Source: DASRQZ01 sp964571275 (GTDB lineage: Bacteria > Myxococcota_A > Polyangia > Fen-1088). Taken from it: a DNA stretch of 64,000 nucleotides. The DNA lies in NCBI GenBank assembly GCA_964571275.1, contig CAZNCQ010000008.1, positions 5,485-69,484 of the forward strand, in the 5' to 3' direction. The notes under the pieces were generated by a model. The model was not told the origin of the DNA, made no database searches, and saw only the letters and a program-made list of their open reading frames with translations. Shown piece by piece: positions 43,494-52,609 of the stretch (positions are counted from its first letter, which is position 1; each line of letters begins with the position of its first letter). Made by a program: the position numbers and the translations under genes.

Positions 43494-45084
43494 CGGAACC
43501 CTCCTCGAGCAGACCGCCGTAGATCCGCCGCGTGCTGTCGTCCGGCGCGTCGACGTCGTAGACCGTCGCGCCCAGGTTGCCGGCCTCGTGCAACGCGATC
43601 AGGCTGCGTCCGGTATCGTTGTCTGACTGTCCAATTTCAAAGACGGCGTCGACCGGCGAATCCGACTGCAGCGTCCGCACCTGCTTCGTCAGCACATCGG
43701 TCGCCGCCAGAGCCACGCCGCCGGGCAGGAACGTCCAGACGCGCGCGCCGATGGGCGACACGACCAGCTTCGTGCGCGGCGCCGAGGTCAGGAGCGGCGC
43801 GGCCGTGCGCGCCGCCAGGTCGAGCACGTAGAAGGTCTGGCTGCTGTCCGCCGCCAGAACCTTGAGCGCGGCGCCGGCGAGCGGCACGTCGAGCACGGCG
43901 CCGACCTGCGCGCCGACGGCGACGGTGTCGATGCTGCGGAACGGCCGGCCCGCCGCCTGGCCCAGCTCCCAGAAGGCCACGCCGGCGCCCGCGCTTCCGC
44001 CCTGCCACAACAGCGCGACGTCGGCGCTGGTGCCGCCCGCTTCCGCGGTCACCAGCGACAGCTGCTGGTAAGGCGCGGGCAACGCCACCGTCGTGGTCAC
44101 CGTGGTCGCCGGATCGATCAGCACCGCGGCGTTCGCCGCCGGCACCAGCGCCGCCAGCCGGAGACCGCCGTCGGTGCGCACGAAGGCGATGTCGGTCGGC
44201 ACTCCACCGGCGTCTGCGACGTTCACGGAGGGCAAGACCCCAGCAGTGCCGCCCGCCGAGGGCGCGAGCTGCAACATCATCACATTGCGATCGCCCTGAA
44301 AGCGGATCCCGATGCGCGCGTCGCCGGTGTCTGCCGGCTCGCCATCGTCGACGACGATCCCGGCCGGAGGCGGCCGCTGCGCCCCGCCGTCGTCGAGTCG
44401 CACGGTGATCTCCGCGTCCGCGCCCGGGTCGCCGTCCAGCGGCAAGAGCGCCATCTCCTGTTCGCTCTGCACGATCAGCAGCTGGCTCGGACCGTCGGGC
44501 AGCGATAGCAGCGGCGTGATCGTCAGCTGCTGAGGCCGGCCGCCGAAGCTGTGCAGCGTGTGGTGTCGGGCCGCGCCGGCCGCGAGGTCGACGATCACCA
44601 GCTCGTTGGGATTGCTCACCAGGGCCTCGCTGCCGGTACCCGCCGCGTAGACCACGGCCCAGCGCCCGGTCGAGTCCACGATCAGCCCGTCGAGCGGATC
44701 GGTGAGCGCCAGGTCGATCGCGATCGGCGGGCCCGCACCGTCGTCGTAGGCGGTCAGCCGCGGCCGCTCGTCGGGGATCGAATCGCCGAGCGTCGCGCGG
44801 TGCCCGGCGGTCAACAGATAGAGCTTGCTGCCGTCGGGCGCGGGCGCCGCCGCCACCACGTCGCGCCCGGTCGGTGTGCTGCGCAAGCCGAGCGCGCCGC
44901 CCGCGGTGGTGCTGAGCGCGACCACCCGCTGCGCCGGCGCGTCGATCAGCGCCAGCGATCGCGCGAGGGCGATCGCCTGTGGCTGGCCGGCGGGCTGTGA
45001 CCAGACGCCGGCCCGCCCGTCGGTGCAACCGATCGCGGCGCTGATCATGAGCCACGCGAGCACCTGTAGCCTCCTCATGTTCAT
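43480..45084 (-). CDS. beta-propeller-like lipoprotein, second of a pair
   Basis: 534 aa. The lipoprotein signal peptide ends in AAIGC. The rest consists of repeated beta-blade-like stretches (ALIDAPAQRVVALST, GSKLYLLTAGHRATLG, GRWAVVYAAGTGSEAL), consistent with a WD40/YVTN-like propeller. The start ATG overlaps the stop of the upstream propeller gene (ATGA). It is probably an outer-membrane or periplasmic scaffold; no enzyme motif is seen. Confidence 0.65.
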   Translation of the reverse strand: MNMRRLQVLAWLMISAAIGCTDGRAGVWSQPAGQPQAIALARSLALIDAPAQRVVALSTTAGGALGLRSTPTGRDVVAAAPAPDGSKLYLLTAGHRATLGDSIPDERPRLTAYDDGAGPPIAIDLALTDPLDGLIVDSTGRWAVVYAAGTGSEALVSNPNELVIVDLAAGAARHHTLHSFGGRPQQLTITPLLSLPDGPSQLLIVQSEQEMALLPLDGDPGADAEITVRLDDGGAQRPPPAGIVVDDGEPADTGDARIGIRFQGDRNVMMLQLAPSAGGTAGVLPSVNVADAGGVPTDIAFVRTDGGLRLAALVPAANAAVLIDPATTVTTTVALPAPYQQLSLVTAEAGGTSADVALLWQGGSAGAGVAFWELGQAAGRPFRSIDTVAVGAQVGAVLDVPLAGAALKVLAADSSQTFYVLDLAARTAAPLLTSAPRTKLVVSPIGARVWTFLPGGVALAATDVLTKQVRTLQSDSPVDAVFEIGQSDNDTGRSLIALHEAGNLGATVYDVDAPDDSTRRIYGGLLEEGSDDTR

Positions 45085-46832
45085 GGCTGGCTCCAATCGA
45101 CGACGCGCGCGCCGAGCTCGTAGCCGGTCAGCGTGCGCGCGTCGCCGCTGTCGAGCGCGATCAGCGTGATGCGCCCGTCGGGGTGTTGCTGCGCCACGTA
45201 GCCGCGGTTCGCCGTCGCCGCGACGCCGACGGCGATCGGCGGGCTCGCCAGCGGATAGCGGGCGACCGCCAGCGTCGGGAACTGGCCGACGTAGGCGCCG
45301 AAGATGGCCTGCTTGTCGTCGCGCACGGTGATCAGGGTGCGGTCGCTCGCGGGCGACACCGCCACGGCCTGGATCGGCGCGTCGGTCGCCTGGATCAGCG
45401 CCGGGTGAGTGCCATCGAGCGGCAGCAGGCTGAACGCGCCCGCCAGCGGTGGAGCGCCGGATCCGCTCAGGGCCCCGGCGTCGGCGCGCGCATCGCCGCT
45501 GCCGGCGTCGGCGGTGCCGGCGTCGGCGATCGTCCCGCCGCTCGTCGACGAACCGGCTGCGTCGGCGGGGTGCAACACCACGGCGCCCTGTCCGTCGGCG
45601 GTTGGGATCACCGACAGCACGGGCGCGTGCACGCGCAGCGTGCGCCAGGTGGGTGGCGACGCCGACAGCGTCAGCACCGTGATTCGCTCCGACGAGACGG
45701 CGTTCGAGTAGAGGACGGCGATCGCGCCACCCATGGTCAGCGCTGTCTGACCGATGGTCTCGCCGGTGATCGTCAGATGAGTCACGTCGGCGGGCGTCGG
45801 CGCCACGCCGCCGAGCGGGATCACCGCGACCTCCGACGTGTCGCGCACCACCGCGACCGCGCGCGTGCCGTCGTCGGTGACGTCGAGGTCGGTGACCGGC
45901 CCGCTGAGCGCCAGCGCGGTGAGCGCCCCGCTGCCGAGGTCGACGACGCCGACGGTGTTGCTGCCTTCGCGGCGCACGAGCGCGAAGCGCCCGTCGCCCG
46001 TGATCGAGACGTCGCGCGTGTCGGCGTCGGCCGTCGGATCGGTGTCGAGCGCGACGTTGGCGTTGACGAGCGGTCCGCCGGCGCCCCCGAGCGTGATGAT
46101 CGAGACGCCGTCCTCGGTGACGGCGAACGCCCGCCCCTCGTCGGCGGAGAAGGAGACGGACGCCGGCCGAAACCCGACCGCGAGCGTGGTATGCGCCGCC
46201 GTCGCCGCGGTCGATGCGCCGGCGCCGAGATCGATCACGGTTAGGGTCTGGAATCCGTCGGTCGAGCGCGCGTTCGCGACCTGGCGTCCGTCGACCCAGG
46301 CGATCGCGAAGCGTCCCTGGCGCGAGACCGCCAGCCGGTTGGCGCCGGCCACGATACCGGGAATGGTCCGGCTGGTCAGCGTCGTTCCGTCCGTGCGCAG
46401 CACGGTCGCGTCGTTCGACAGCGCGTTCAGCACGACGACTTCGTCGGCGCCGGGGACGGCGGCGACGGTGGTTGGCGCGTCGCCGGCCTCGACGGTCTTC
46501 ACCACCAGCGACGTCGCGTCGACGTAGGCGACGCGGCCGCTGGTCGGATTCGCGATCCAGATGAACCGGCCGGTCGAGATCGGCGCCTGGTAGGTGCTGT
46601 CGAGCTCTTGCTCGGGCGGCGCTGTCGCGCCGCCGTTGCCGTTGGGGCTGCCGCCGTCGGCCAGCACACCGCTGCCGCCGCTGCCGCTGCTGCCGCCGGT
46701 GCCGTCGCCAAACGAGCCAGGAGCGCTGCTGGAGGACGACGTGCCGGCGCAGCCGCCAGCTCCGAGCACCAGGCCGGCGCAGCACCCGAGCCACCACCGC
46801 CGGTCCATCCGCCTGTGTTCGCGTGATCCCAT
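45081..46832 (-). CDS. YVTN-type beta-propeller lipoprotein
   Basis: 583 aa from the ATG at 46832; the Met eight codons later is an equal candidate. The signal peptide ends GAGGC, followed by a Ser/Gly/Thr linker of about 50 residues. Blades repeat the pattern of YVTN propellers: FIWIANPTSGRVAYVDATSL, NRLAVSRQGRFAIAWVDG, GFRPASVSFSADEGRAFAVT, VSITGDGRFALVRREGSNTVGVVDL. An Ala/Asp/Gly-rich low-complexity insert interrupts it near residue 445. It heads the operon with the second propeller lipoprotein and the barrel-like protein. A surface complex of the three products is inferred. Confidence 0.7.
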   Translation of the reverse strand: MGSREHRRMDRRWWLGCCAGLVLGAGGCAGTSSSSSAPGSFGDGTGGSSGSGGSGVLADGGSPNGNGGATAPPEQELDSTYQAPISTGRFIWIANPTSGRVAYVDATSLVVKTVEAGDAPTTVAAVPGADEVVVLNALSNDATVLRTDGTTLTSRTIPGIVAGANRLAVSRQGRFAIAWVDGRQVANARSTDGFQTLTVIDLGAGASTAATAAHTTLAVGFRPASVSFSADEGRAFAVTEDGVSIITLGGAGGPLVNANVALDTDPTADADTRDVSITGDGRFALVRREGSNTVGVVDLGSGALTALALSGPVTDLDVTDDGTRAVAVVRDTSEVAVIPLGGVAPTPADVTHLTITGETIGQTALTMGGAIAVLYSNAVSSERITVLTLSASPPTWRTLRVHAPVLSVIPTADGQGAVVLHPADAAGSSTSGGTIADAGTADAGSGDARADAGALSGSGAPPLAGAFSLLPLDGTHPALIQATDAPIQAVAVSPASDRTLITVRDDKQAIFGAYVGQFPTLAVARYPLASPPIAVGVAATANRGYVAQQHPDGRITLIALDSGDARTLTGYELGARVVDWSQP

Positions 46833-47083
46833 CGCCGAGGCCTCATCCGCAAGCGCGGTGCCAGCGGCGTCTTGCGCGCCTGCCCGCGGGATCTCGGCAG
46901 AAACGCGCGGCGCGGTCCTCCGGCATCGCACCCGTCCGGACACCGCTGTCGCGATCCGGTCGCGTGGCTCGCGGCCGTGCGGCAGCGCACCTTTGGCTCC
47001 AAGGCCGCACGTCGGAGCGGCGGGCCCACGCGTGAACCGTTGGCGCGCGTTTTGAAGTCGGATCGGGGCCAGGAGATGAGACG

Positions 47084-47572
47084 ATGAAGAGGGTGAGCAC
47101 ACCGCGATCGCTTCCCGCCGCGAGGCTCGTCGCATGGGCCGTCATTGCCTCGGCGGGCTCGATCACGCTCTCCGGCTGCGGGTCGTCGTCCGCTTGCGAT
47201 CTCGATGTTGTGCTCCGGAGCCGTGCCGGCGCGGGCGCCGTCGATTGCGGCCACGTCGCCGTTGGCGCGCCGGCCACGGTCACCGACCAGTGCGTCGCGG
47301 ACCAGACCGCGGCCGGCACGCCGTTCTTCGCGCGCTACGACGCCCAGGGGACTGACTCGCGGATCGCATTTGGCGTGGTGCGCGACCCGGGTGGCCGGAC
47401 CTGGGTGCTCCTGTGGGACAGCGACCCTTCGGGAGGGTCGGGCGCCCCCGGCGTGATCACCGAGAACGTGTGCAGCGGCGACCCGACCGTCGGGGCGTCC
47501 GGCGCGGGCGTCAGCGGCCCCCCCGTCCACTGCACGGCCGCGACCTCGACCGATCTGGTGTGCAGTGGCTGA
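47084..47572 (+). CDS. small Cys-containing lipoprotein of unknown function
   Basis: 162 aa. The lipoprotein signal ends ITLSGC. The mature part has seven cysteines after the lipid-modified one, suggesting several disulfides, and a single beta-rich domain (TPFFARYDAQGTDSRIAFGV, RTWVLLWDSDPSGG). I recognise no family. It is divergent from the beta-propeller operon across a 251-base gap. Confidence 0.6.
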   Translation: MKRVSTPRSLPAARLVAWAVIASAGSITLSGCGSSSACDLDVVLRSRAGAGAVDCGHVAVGAPATVTDQCVADQTAAGTPFFARYDAQGTDSRIAFGVVRDPGGRTWVLLWDSDPSGGSGAPGVITENVCSGDPTVGASGAGVSGPPVHCTAATSTDLVCSG

Positions 47573-47653
47573 CGTCGCGTCGGCGGGCCCCGGGTGCTCC
47601 CGGACGGTGCATTGTTTGGACGGCCCGCGCTTTTGCGGCTATCAAGATAGGTT

Positions 47654-49114
47654 GTGATACGCCAAACGGGGATCGCCCTCGCGATCTTGGTCTTGGTTGC
47701 GGCGGCGCTGTCGATGGTGGTGGCGCGGCAACGGCGGCGGCAGACCGAGCCGATGCGCGTGGTGCTGCTCGGCGAGCTCGACGCCGGTTCGTGCGGCGAG
47801 CTGCGCCGCGCCCAGGTCCTGGCGCGCCGCCTGATGCTGTCCGACGCGCGCGATGACGAGGCGCGGGCGGCGCTGGCGCTCGCGGGAGCGCTGCTGGCCG
47901 TCGACTGCGGCTTGCCCCTGACCAAGGACGTCGTCGACGTCGCGTCGGGCACGGCCGAGATGATCGGCGGCGACGAACGCGCGCGCTCCGACGCGGCGTC
48001 GGCGCGTGCGTTGCTGCGCGTGGCTTCGGGCGAGCCCACGGCCGCGATCGCCGAGGCCGAAGCGGTGGTCGCGCGCGCGCCCGGGCTTCCTCAACCGCTG
48101 TACGCGCTGGCGCGGGCCCGCGCGCGCGCCGGTGATCTGGTCGGCGCCAGCCGGGCGCTAGAGGCGGCGATGGTCATCGGGCCGGCGTTTCTGCCCGCGC
48201 GCCTGGCGTGGGCCGAAGTCAGGCTCGATCTCGGCGATCCCGGCACCGCCGCCGAGACGCTGCGCGCGCTGCCGAACCCGGACCTGCGCGCGCGCCTGCT
48301 GCTCGACGAGGTGGAGCGCGCCCGCGGGACGACGGGGGCGGGCGGCGCCGCGGCGGCGGAGCTCGACGCGGCCTGCGATCCGTCGCGGCTGACCGACACG
48401 CTCGAGGTGGCGGCCTGCGCTCTGCGCGACGCCACGCGCGCGCGCGTCGCGGGCGATCGCACGCGCGCGCGAGCCAGCGCGATCGCCGCCGCCGAAGCCG
48501 CGCCGACCGACCCGCGCCTGCTCGCGGAGATCGCGCAGCTTCTGGCAGAGCTGGGCGCCGTCGATCGCGCCGCAGCCCTGGTGACGCACGCCGAGCGTCT
48601 GGCTCCTCCGCAGATGCCGGCGCTGGCCTGGGCCGCGTTTGGCGTGGCGCTCGGCCGCGGCCGCACGCCCCCGCAACCGGCTTCGCCGTTTCCGCCCGCG
48701 CCCGAGGGGCCCTTGCTCGAGGTGCGCGCCGCGCTGGCGGCGGGTGGCGTCGGCGCGCTGGCCGCCGTGACGACCCACGCTGGCGGGGCCACGAACGGCG
48801 GCGATCCCGATCGCGACGCGCTCGCGCGGCTGGGCGAGCCCGGGAGCGGCGCCCAGGCTGCGCCACCGGGCGCGGGTGCGCAGCGCGACGACGAGCCGCT
48901 GCGCGCCTATGTCGACGGGTTGCGTGCGCGCCTGGCCGGCAATCTTCCGCTGGCCGCGGAACAGTTCTCCCATGCGCTCGCGGGCCACGGCGACGCCTGC
49001 CGTGCCGCCGGTGAATACGGCGCGATCCTGCGCGCGCTCAAGCGCAAGCCCGACGCGCGCGTCTTCTCCGCGCTGCGCGCCGAGAACGCCGGCTGCGTGA
49101 ACCTACCGCGCTGA
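47654..49114 (+). CDS. membrane-anchored TPR-like protein
   Basis: 486 aa from a GTG with AGATAGG upstream. One N-terminal transmembrane helix (about 6-24) is followed by Ala-rich helical repeats that fit TPR units (PLYALARARARAGDLVGASRALEAAM, LAWAEVRLDLGDPGTAAETLRAL). A Pro/Gly-rich break lies near 340-360. It probably scaffolds a periplasmic or membrane complex; partners are unknown. The 3' end overlaps the convergent M15 peptidase gene by 12 bases. Confidence 0.65.
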   Translation: MIRQTGIALAILVLVAAALSMVVARQRRRQTEPMRVVLLGELDAGSCGELRRAQVLARRLMLSDARDDEARAALALAGALLAVDCGLPLTKDVVDVASGTAEMIGGDERARSDAASARALLRVASGEPTAAIAEAEAVVARAPGLPQPLYALARARARAGDLVGASRALEAAMVIGPAFLPARLAWAEVRLDLGDPGTAAETLRALPNPDLRARLLLDEVERARGTTGAGGAAAAELDAACDPSRLTDTLEVAACALRDATRARVAGDRTRARASAIAAAEAAPTDPRLLAEIAQLLAELGAVDRAAALVTHAERLAPPQMPALAWAAFGVALGRGRTPPQPASPFPPAPEGPLLEVRAALAAGGVGALAAVTTHAGGATNGGDPDRDALARLGEPGSGAQAAPPGAGAQRDDEPLRAYVDGLRARLAGNLPLAAEQFSHALAGHGDACRAAGEYGAILRALKRKPDARVFSALRAENAGCVNLPR

Positions 49115-50044
49115 ATCGTCGTCGTCGCCCGCGGCCGGCGCGGCCGCCGGGACCACGGCCGCTTCCGGCTCGCCCATCTCGGTGCCGGGCTCGGTCTCCC
49201 CGTGCGACGGATCGTGCTCGGCGCGCTCGCCGTCCATGCGGTTGGCTCCGTAGTCGATCCAGTATTGCTGGTTGTCGCGCACGTCGACGTGCACGAACTC
49301 CGAGACCGGGTAGTAGCCGATGCCCTTGATGCCCATCGCGAAGGCGAGATCGCGCACCATGAGCGGCGTCATGCCCGGAATGCGGATGTCCGCCGCCATG
49401 CCGCGCGTGTGATAGCTCAACTTCGCCATCGAGTACATCGGCGCGCGGAAGCCCGACACGAGAATGATCTTCTGGTGCGTGCGCTGCGAGAGCTTGTAGA
49501 GCAGCTCGATGAGCCGCGGGTCCGGCGGCGTCTCGGCGCTGGTGCGCAGGCAGCGCAGCTGATGGCGCAGCTGGCGATACGAGTCGGGCTCAATCTCGCC
49601 GCTCGTCAGGTTGATCTTCACTTCCGTGGATTCGCCGTTGTTGGCCGACTCGAGCGTGAAGTGCCCGATCTCGCCCGACGGTGGGCGCAGCGCCGGCGTG
49701 CGGCTGCTGGCGCGCGCCTCGCCTCCGCGCAGCGGATGCCTCGCCACCGTGTCGGCGACCTGCATCATCGACCGCACGCGCCGCTCGAGGCCGCCCAGCG
49801 TCTCGCTCATGCGCACCGATCCGCAGAGCAGGATCACCGTGGCCAGTAGCAGCGCCGCGCCGATGAGCGAGATCAACATCGGCAGCGCGCGCGGCAGCAC
49901 CAGCGTGCGGATCGGGCGTTCGGGATCGCACGCGATCATGATGCGCAGGCGCCGGTCGCGCCGCGGCCGCGCCGGCTCCTTGCGCAGCTGGCGCAACGTC
50001 TCGGCGACGGTGGTTGTCGTGTGCGGCCGCTCCACCATCGGCAA
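49103..50044 (-). CDS. membrane-anchored DUF882/M15-type peptidoglycan peptidase
   Basis: 313 aa. One transmembrane helix lies at about 55-75 (LISLIGAALLLATVILLCG). The DUF882 zinc peptidase domain follows, with likely ligands H212 and D219 in YHTRGMAADI and H252 in FVHVDV, plus the typical SGFRAP. Relatives cut peptide cross-links or stems in the wall. The tail is acidic and Ala/Pro-rich. The gene begins nine bases after a bactofilin gene; bactofilins often recruit wall hydrolases that shape the cell, so the two likely work together. Confidence 0.85.
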   Translation of the reverse strand: MPMVERPHTTTTVAETLRQLRKEPARPRRDRRLRIMIACDPERPIRTLVLPRALPMLISLIGAALLLATVILLCGSVRMSETLGGLERRVRSMMQVADTVARHPLRGGEARASSRTPALRPPSGEIGHFTLESANNGESTEVKINLTSGEIEPDSYRQLRHQLRCLRTSAETPPDPRLIELLYKLSQRTHQKIILVSGFRAPMYSMAKLSYHTRGMAADIRIPGMTPLMVRDLAFAMGIKGIGYYPVSEFVHVDVRDNQQYWIDYGANRMDGERAEHDPSHGETEPGTEMGEPEAAVVPAAAPAAGDDDDSAR

Positions 50045-50053
50045 CGACTTCGT

Positions 50054-50509
50054 CTACGAGACCGGGACCAGATGGCCGTGTGAGTCGAGTTGGTGCGCCG
50101 GTTCGCTCTCCTCGGCGCGGCCCTTTTGCCCGTCCTTCGCCGTCGAGCTCGGGCTACCCATGAAGCTGGTGCCACGAAAGACGCCGCCGGTTTCGATGCG
50201 CACGCTCAGCGCGGCGATGTCCCCCTCGACCTTGCCCTTCGCGAGAATTTCGAGATGGCCGGCGCAGCGCACGTTGCCGATGATCGCGCCCGCGACGACC
50301 ACGTCCGAGCCGACCACGTCGCCGCGCACGACGCCGCTCTCTCCGATCACGACCTCGGCGCGCGACGCGACCGTTCCCTCGACCGTGCCGTCGATGCGGA
50401 ACGCGCCCTCGGCGCTGAGCTCACCGCGAATGAAGGCGGAACGACCGAGGACGTTCTCGATCGGCTCGCGGTCGGGGCGCGTGCTTTCGTCCTTTGAACG
50501 CCATCCCAT
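50054..50509 (-). CDS. bactofilin (polymer-forming cytoskeletal protein)
   Basis: 151 aa. The central right-handed beta-helix is built from repeated short strands: RGELSAEGAFRIDGTVEGTV, RAEVVIGESGVVRGDVVG, VVVAGAIIGNVRCAGHLEI, GKVEGDIAALSVRIE. This is diagnostic for bactofilins, which polymerise under the inner membrane without nucleotides. The start has a very good Shine-Dalgarno sequence (GAGGAGG) seven bases upstream. It sits in front of the M15-type peptidase gene, which suggests local control of wall synthesis or cell shape. Confidence 0.92.
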   Translation of the reverse strand: MGWRSKDESTRPDREPIENVLGRSAFIRGELSAEGAFRIDGTVEGTVASRAEVVIGESGVVRGDVVGSDVVVAGAIIGNVRCAGHLEILAKGKVEGDIAALSVRIETGGVFRGTSFMGSPSSTAKDGQKGRAEESEPAHQLDSHGHLVPVS

Positions 50510-50908
50510 CGATTCCTCCTCTGAGATACCCCACGAAACGCGCGGGGCCGTGCTCTGACATCGGGTGCCACCCGGAAGAACTGAAGTCTCGGCGCGGATT
50601 GAGACCCCGATCAACGACCGATCACGCGCTTCATTTCGACTTTGTGTCGCGCGTGGTCGCCGATTCACCAGCGCAAGTAAACCAGCTGTTTCTCGTCGGT
50701 GAATTTTGAGCAAAGCACCACTTGTCGCCTTGCGCAGTTGGTTTTCTCCGTCCAGTGTGGTGATTGCGGGTTGGGCGAAGGAAGGCGGGAGAGGAGGCGG
50801 GGCGGCGGCGGGTAGGGATCAAATCAACCGGGGCGAGGGTGTGGGCGATTGTGAGCACGGTGGCACGCGGGGGCGTGTGGTCTACCGACAGCCGCAATCG
50901 CTCCACCC
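50510..50908. other. 399-base stretch without a supported gene
   Basis: It lies upstream of the bactofilin gene and downstream of the small membrane protein gene, both read leftward. It holds a purine-rich patch around 50780-50815 and somewhat lower GC at 50690-50760. I see no convincing ORF, RNA gene or terminator. Confidence 0.5.
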
Positions 50909-51274
50909 TCACCTCATTAAGGTTTGGTCCAGGCGGCGGAGGCCGACCGCGCAAAGCAGGGCCACCAGCGATAGCGCGCTGAAGCCGAGGATGCCGGGCG
51001 CCATCGATTCGGCCAGTCCTTGAAGCAGGATCAGGTGAATCCTGGGATTGTTGGCCCATTCGGGCCGCGCGGGTACTTTCGAACCGACCGCGGCTATGTC
51101 GGCCATCACGCCGCACGCGATCGAGAACAGGACCGCGAGCGCCAGCGCGGCGATCGGTGGCAGTTGCGCACGCGCCGGGCGATACGCGAAGCGCAGCGCC
51201 GCTCCCAGGTTGATGAGGCCAAAGAAGAGAATGGCCCACATCGGGGCACCACCGTCACGAATCAGGTTCACCAT
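50909..51274 (-). CDS. small three-helix membrane protein, possibly MotA/TolQ/ExbB-related
   Basis: 121 aa with three hydrophobic helices (MWAILFFGLINLGAALRF, IAALALAVLFSIACGVMADI, GILGFSALSLVALLCAVGL). The last helix preceded by GLAESMAPG is reminiscent of the ExbB/MotA third helix, but the protein is much shorter than those proton-channel subunits. No partner gene is nearby. The function is unknown. Confidence 0.55.
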   Translation of the reverse strand: MVNLIRDGGAPMWAILFFGLINLGAALRFAYRPARAQLPPIAALALAVLFSIACGVMADIAAVGSKVPARPEWANNPRIHLILLQGLAESMAPGILGFSALSLVALLCAVGLRRLDQTLMR

Positions 51275-51349
51275 TGGTCGATCTCCTCAGCAACGATCCC
51301 CGTCGGGCGTTTTTCCTGTGAGAACGCGCGAATGGCGGCGGCGTGACGA

Positions 51350-52564
51350 TCAGCGCTTCTTCGCGCGCGCGCGCCGTGGAACGCTCACGTCCAGGCGCGC
51401 CGGCAGACTCAGAAATCGTCCGTAGCGTTCCGTCTCGCGCGCGAGCGCCGCTCGCGCCGCGTCGTCGAGCGGCAACAGAAGCTTGACCTCGATGGCGACA
51501 CCGGCGCGCCGGAGCGTGCGGCGCCAGCTGCCGGCGACGCAGCCGTCGACGATCACGACCGACGCGCCGACCAAGCCACCGCGCACACCCAGCGTCGCCG
51601 CGTGCGCGGCGTCCATGATCGGCGCGTGGTCGCGGTAGCCGATCACGTACTCGTCGTAGCTCGGCAGCAAATGCACGCGCGGAGCCGGGCGCCGGCGGGG
51701 CCGGCGCGCACCCGTTGCCCGCCAGTAGGTTTCGTCGCCGACCACGCGGCTCTCCACTGCCGTGCCGAGCATGCGGATTGCCGCCTGCGCGTCGGTCACA
51801 CGGAGCCCCGACCACCAGGCCAGGTCTCTTGGCCGCGCCGGGCCGTGGCTGGCGAAGTAGCGGCGCGCGAGCTCCGCCAGCGCTTCGTCCCGCTGCAGCG
51901 CCGGTGTGGCCGGCGCGCGCTCGTCCAGGGCGGCGTACGTAAATTGTTTGCCGCGTCGCGGACCGCTGCAGATGACGCCCTCCAGCTCGGCGTGCATGAG
52001 CAGCAACGCCAGGCGCAGACCGTCAGCGGCCACGCCGGCCTCCCTCAGCACCGCGCGCAGCTCGTCGCGCGTCAGGTAATGTTGGCCCTGCAGCGCTTTC
52101 GCCAGCGCGGCGTCGCCGCGCGTGAAGGCACGCGCATCGAGACCGGTCTGGCGGTTGTAGGGAGCATTGAGCGCGTGAACGCGCGGCGCCGTGAGCGCCA
52201 GCAGCCAGCGGATGTCGGCCGGCGCCACGAAGTGCCACGTCGGACGCAGGACGTGGGTGCGCAGGATCGCGCCGCGGTCGAGAGCATCCTCGACGGCGGC
52301 GTCGGTGCAAGCGCCCGCGCGCTGCGCGACCGCCCACTTGGCGCCGAGGTAGTCCTGCGCCTGGACGGCGCCGAGCCCGGTGACGACCGACTCCGGGCTG
52401 GTGTCGCGTGCGGCGATCAGCCGTTGATTGACGAGGCGGCGGCCGACGAGATCGGCGCTCGCCGCGGAGCCGTCGGGGTGGGTCGTCGCGGCCGAGCGCG
52501 GGCGCGGATGATTGTTGGCCACGGTCCAGCTCTCGGGGCGGGAGTCTACTGGATCGGCCGGCAT
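51350..52564 (-). CDS. AlkZ-like winged-helix DNA glycosylase (HTH_42 family)
   Basis: 404 aa. The HTH_42 fold is indicated by VGRRLVNQRLIAARDTSPESVV, HVLRPTWHFVAPADIRWLL, and a late LLPSYDEYVIGYRDH. The motif VQAQDYLGAKWA (Q68-A-Q70) matches the catalytic Q-x-Q of AlkZ-type glycosylases, which excise cross-linked or alkylated bases, rather than the Q-x-D of the YcaQ/AlkX branch. It may protect against a genotoxic natural product or prey-derived toxin; no biosynthetic cluster is seen nearby. The first 35 residues look disordered, and a shorter start is possible. Confidence 0.82.
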   Translation of the reverse strand: MPADPVDSRPESWTVANNHPRPRSAATTHPDGSAASADLVGRRLVNQRLIAARDTSPESVVTGLGAVQAQDYLGAKWAVAQRAGACTDAAVEDALDRGAILRTHVLRPTWHFVAPADIRWLLALTAPRVHALNAPYNRQTGLDARAFTRGDAALAKALQGQHYLTRDELRAVLREAGVAADGLRLALLLMHAELEGVICSGPRRGKQFTYAALDERAPATPALQRDEALAELARRYFASHGPARPRDLAWWSGLRVTDAQAAIRMLGTAVESRVVGDETYWRATGARRPRRRPAPRVHLLPSYDEYVIGYRDHAPIMDAAHAATLGVRGGLVGASVVIVDGCVAGSWRRTLRRAGVAIEVKLLLPLDDAARAALARETERYGRFLSLPARLDVSVPRRARAKKR

Positions 52565-52609
52565 CGTTTCTGTCGGTCACGCTTGAGCCGGCCGCGCGTT
52601 GGGTTCAGC

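Noticed and set aside
50861..50876. perfect sigma-54 -24 half (TGGCACG)
   Set aside because: The downstream GC is one base too close, and the next plus-strand gene is more than 1.7 kb away.
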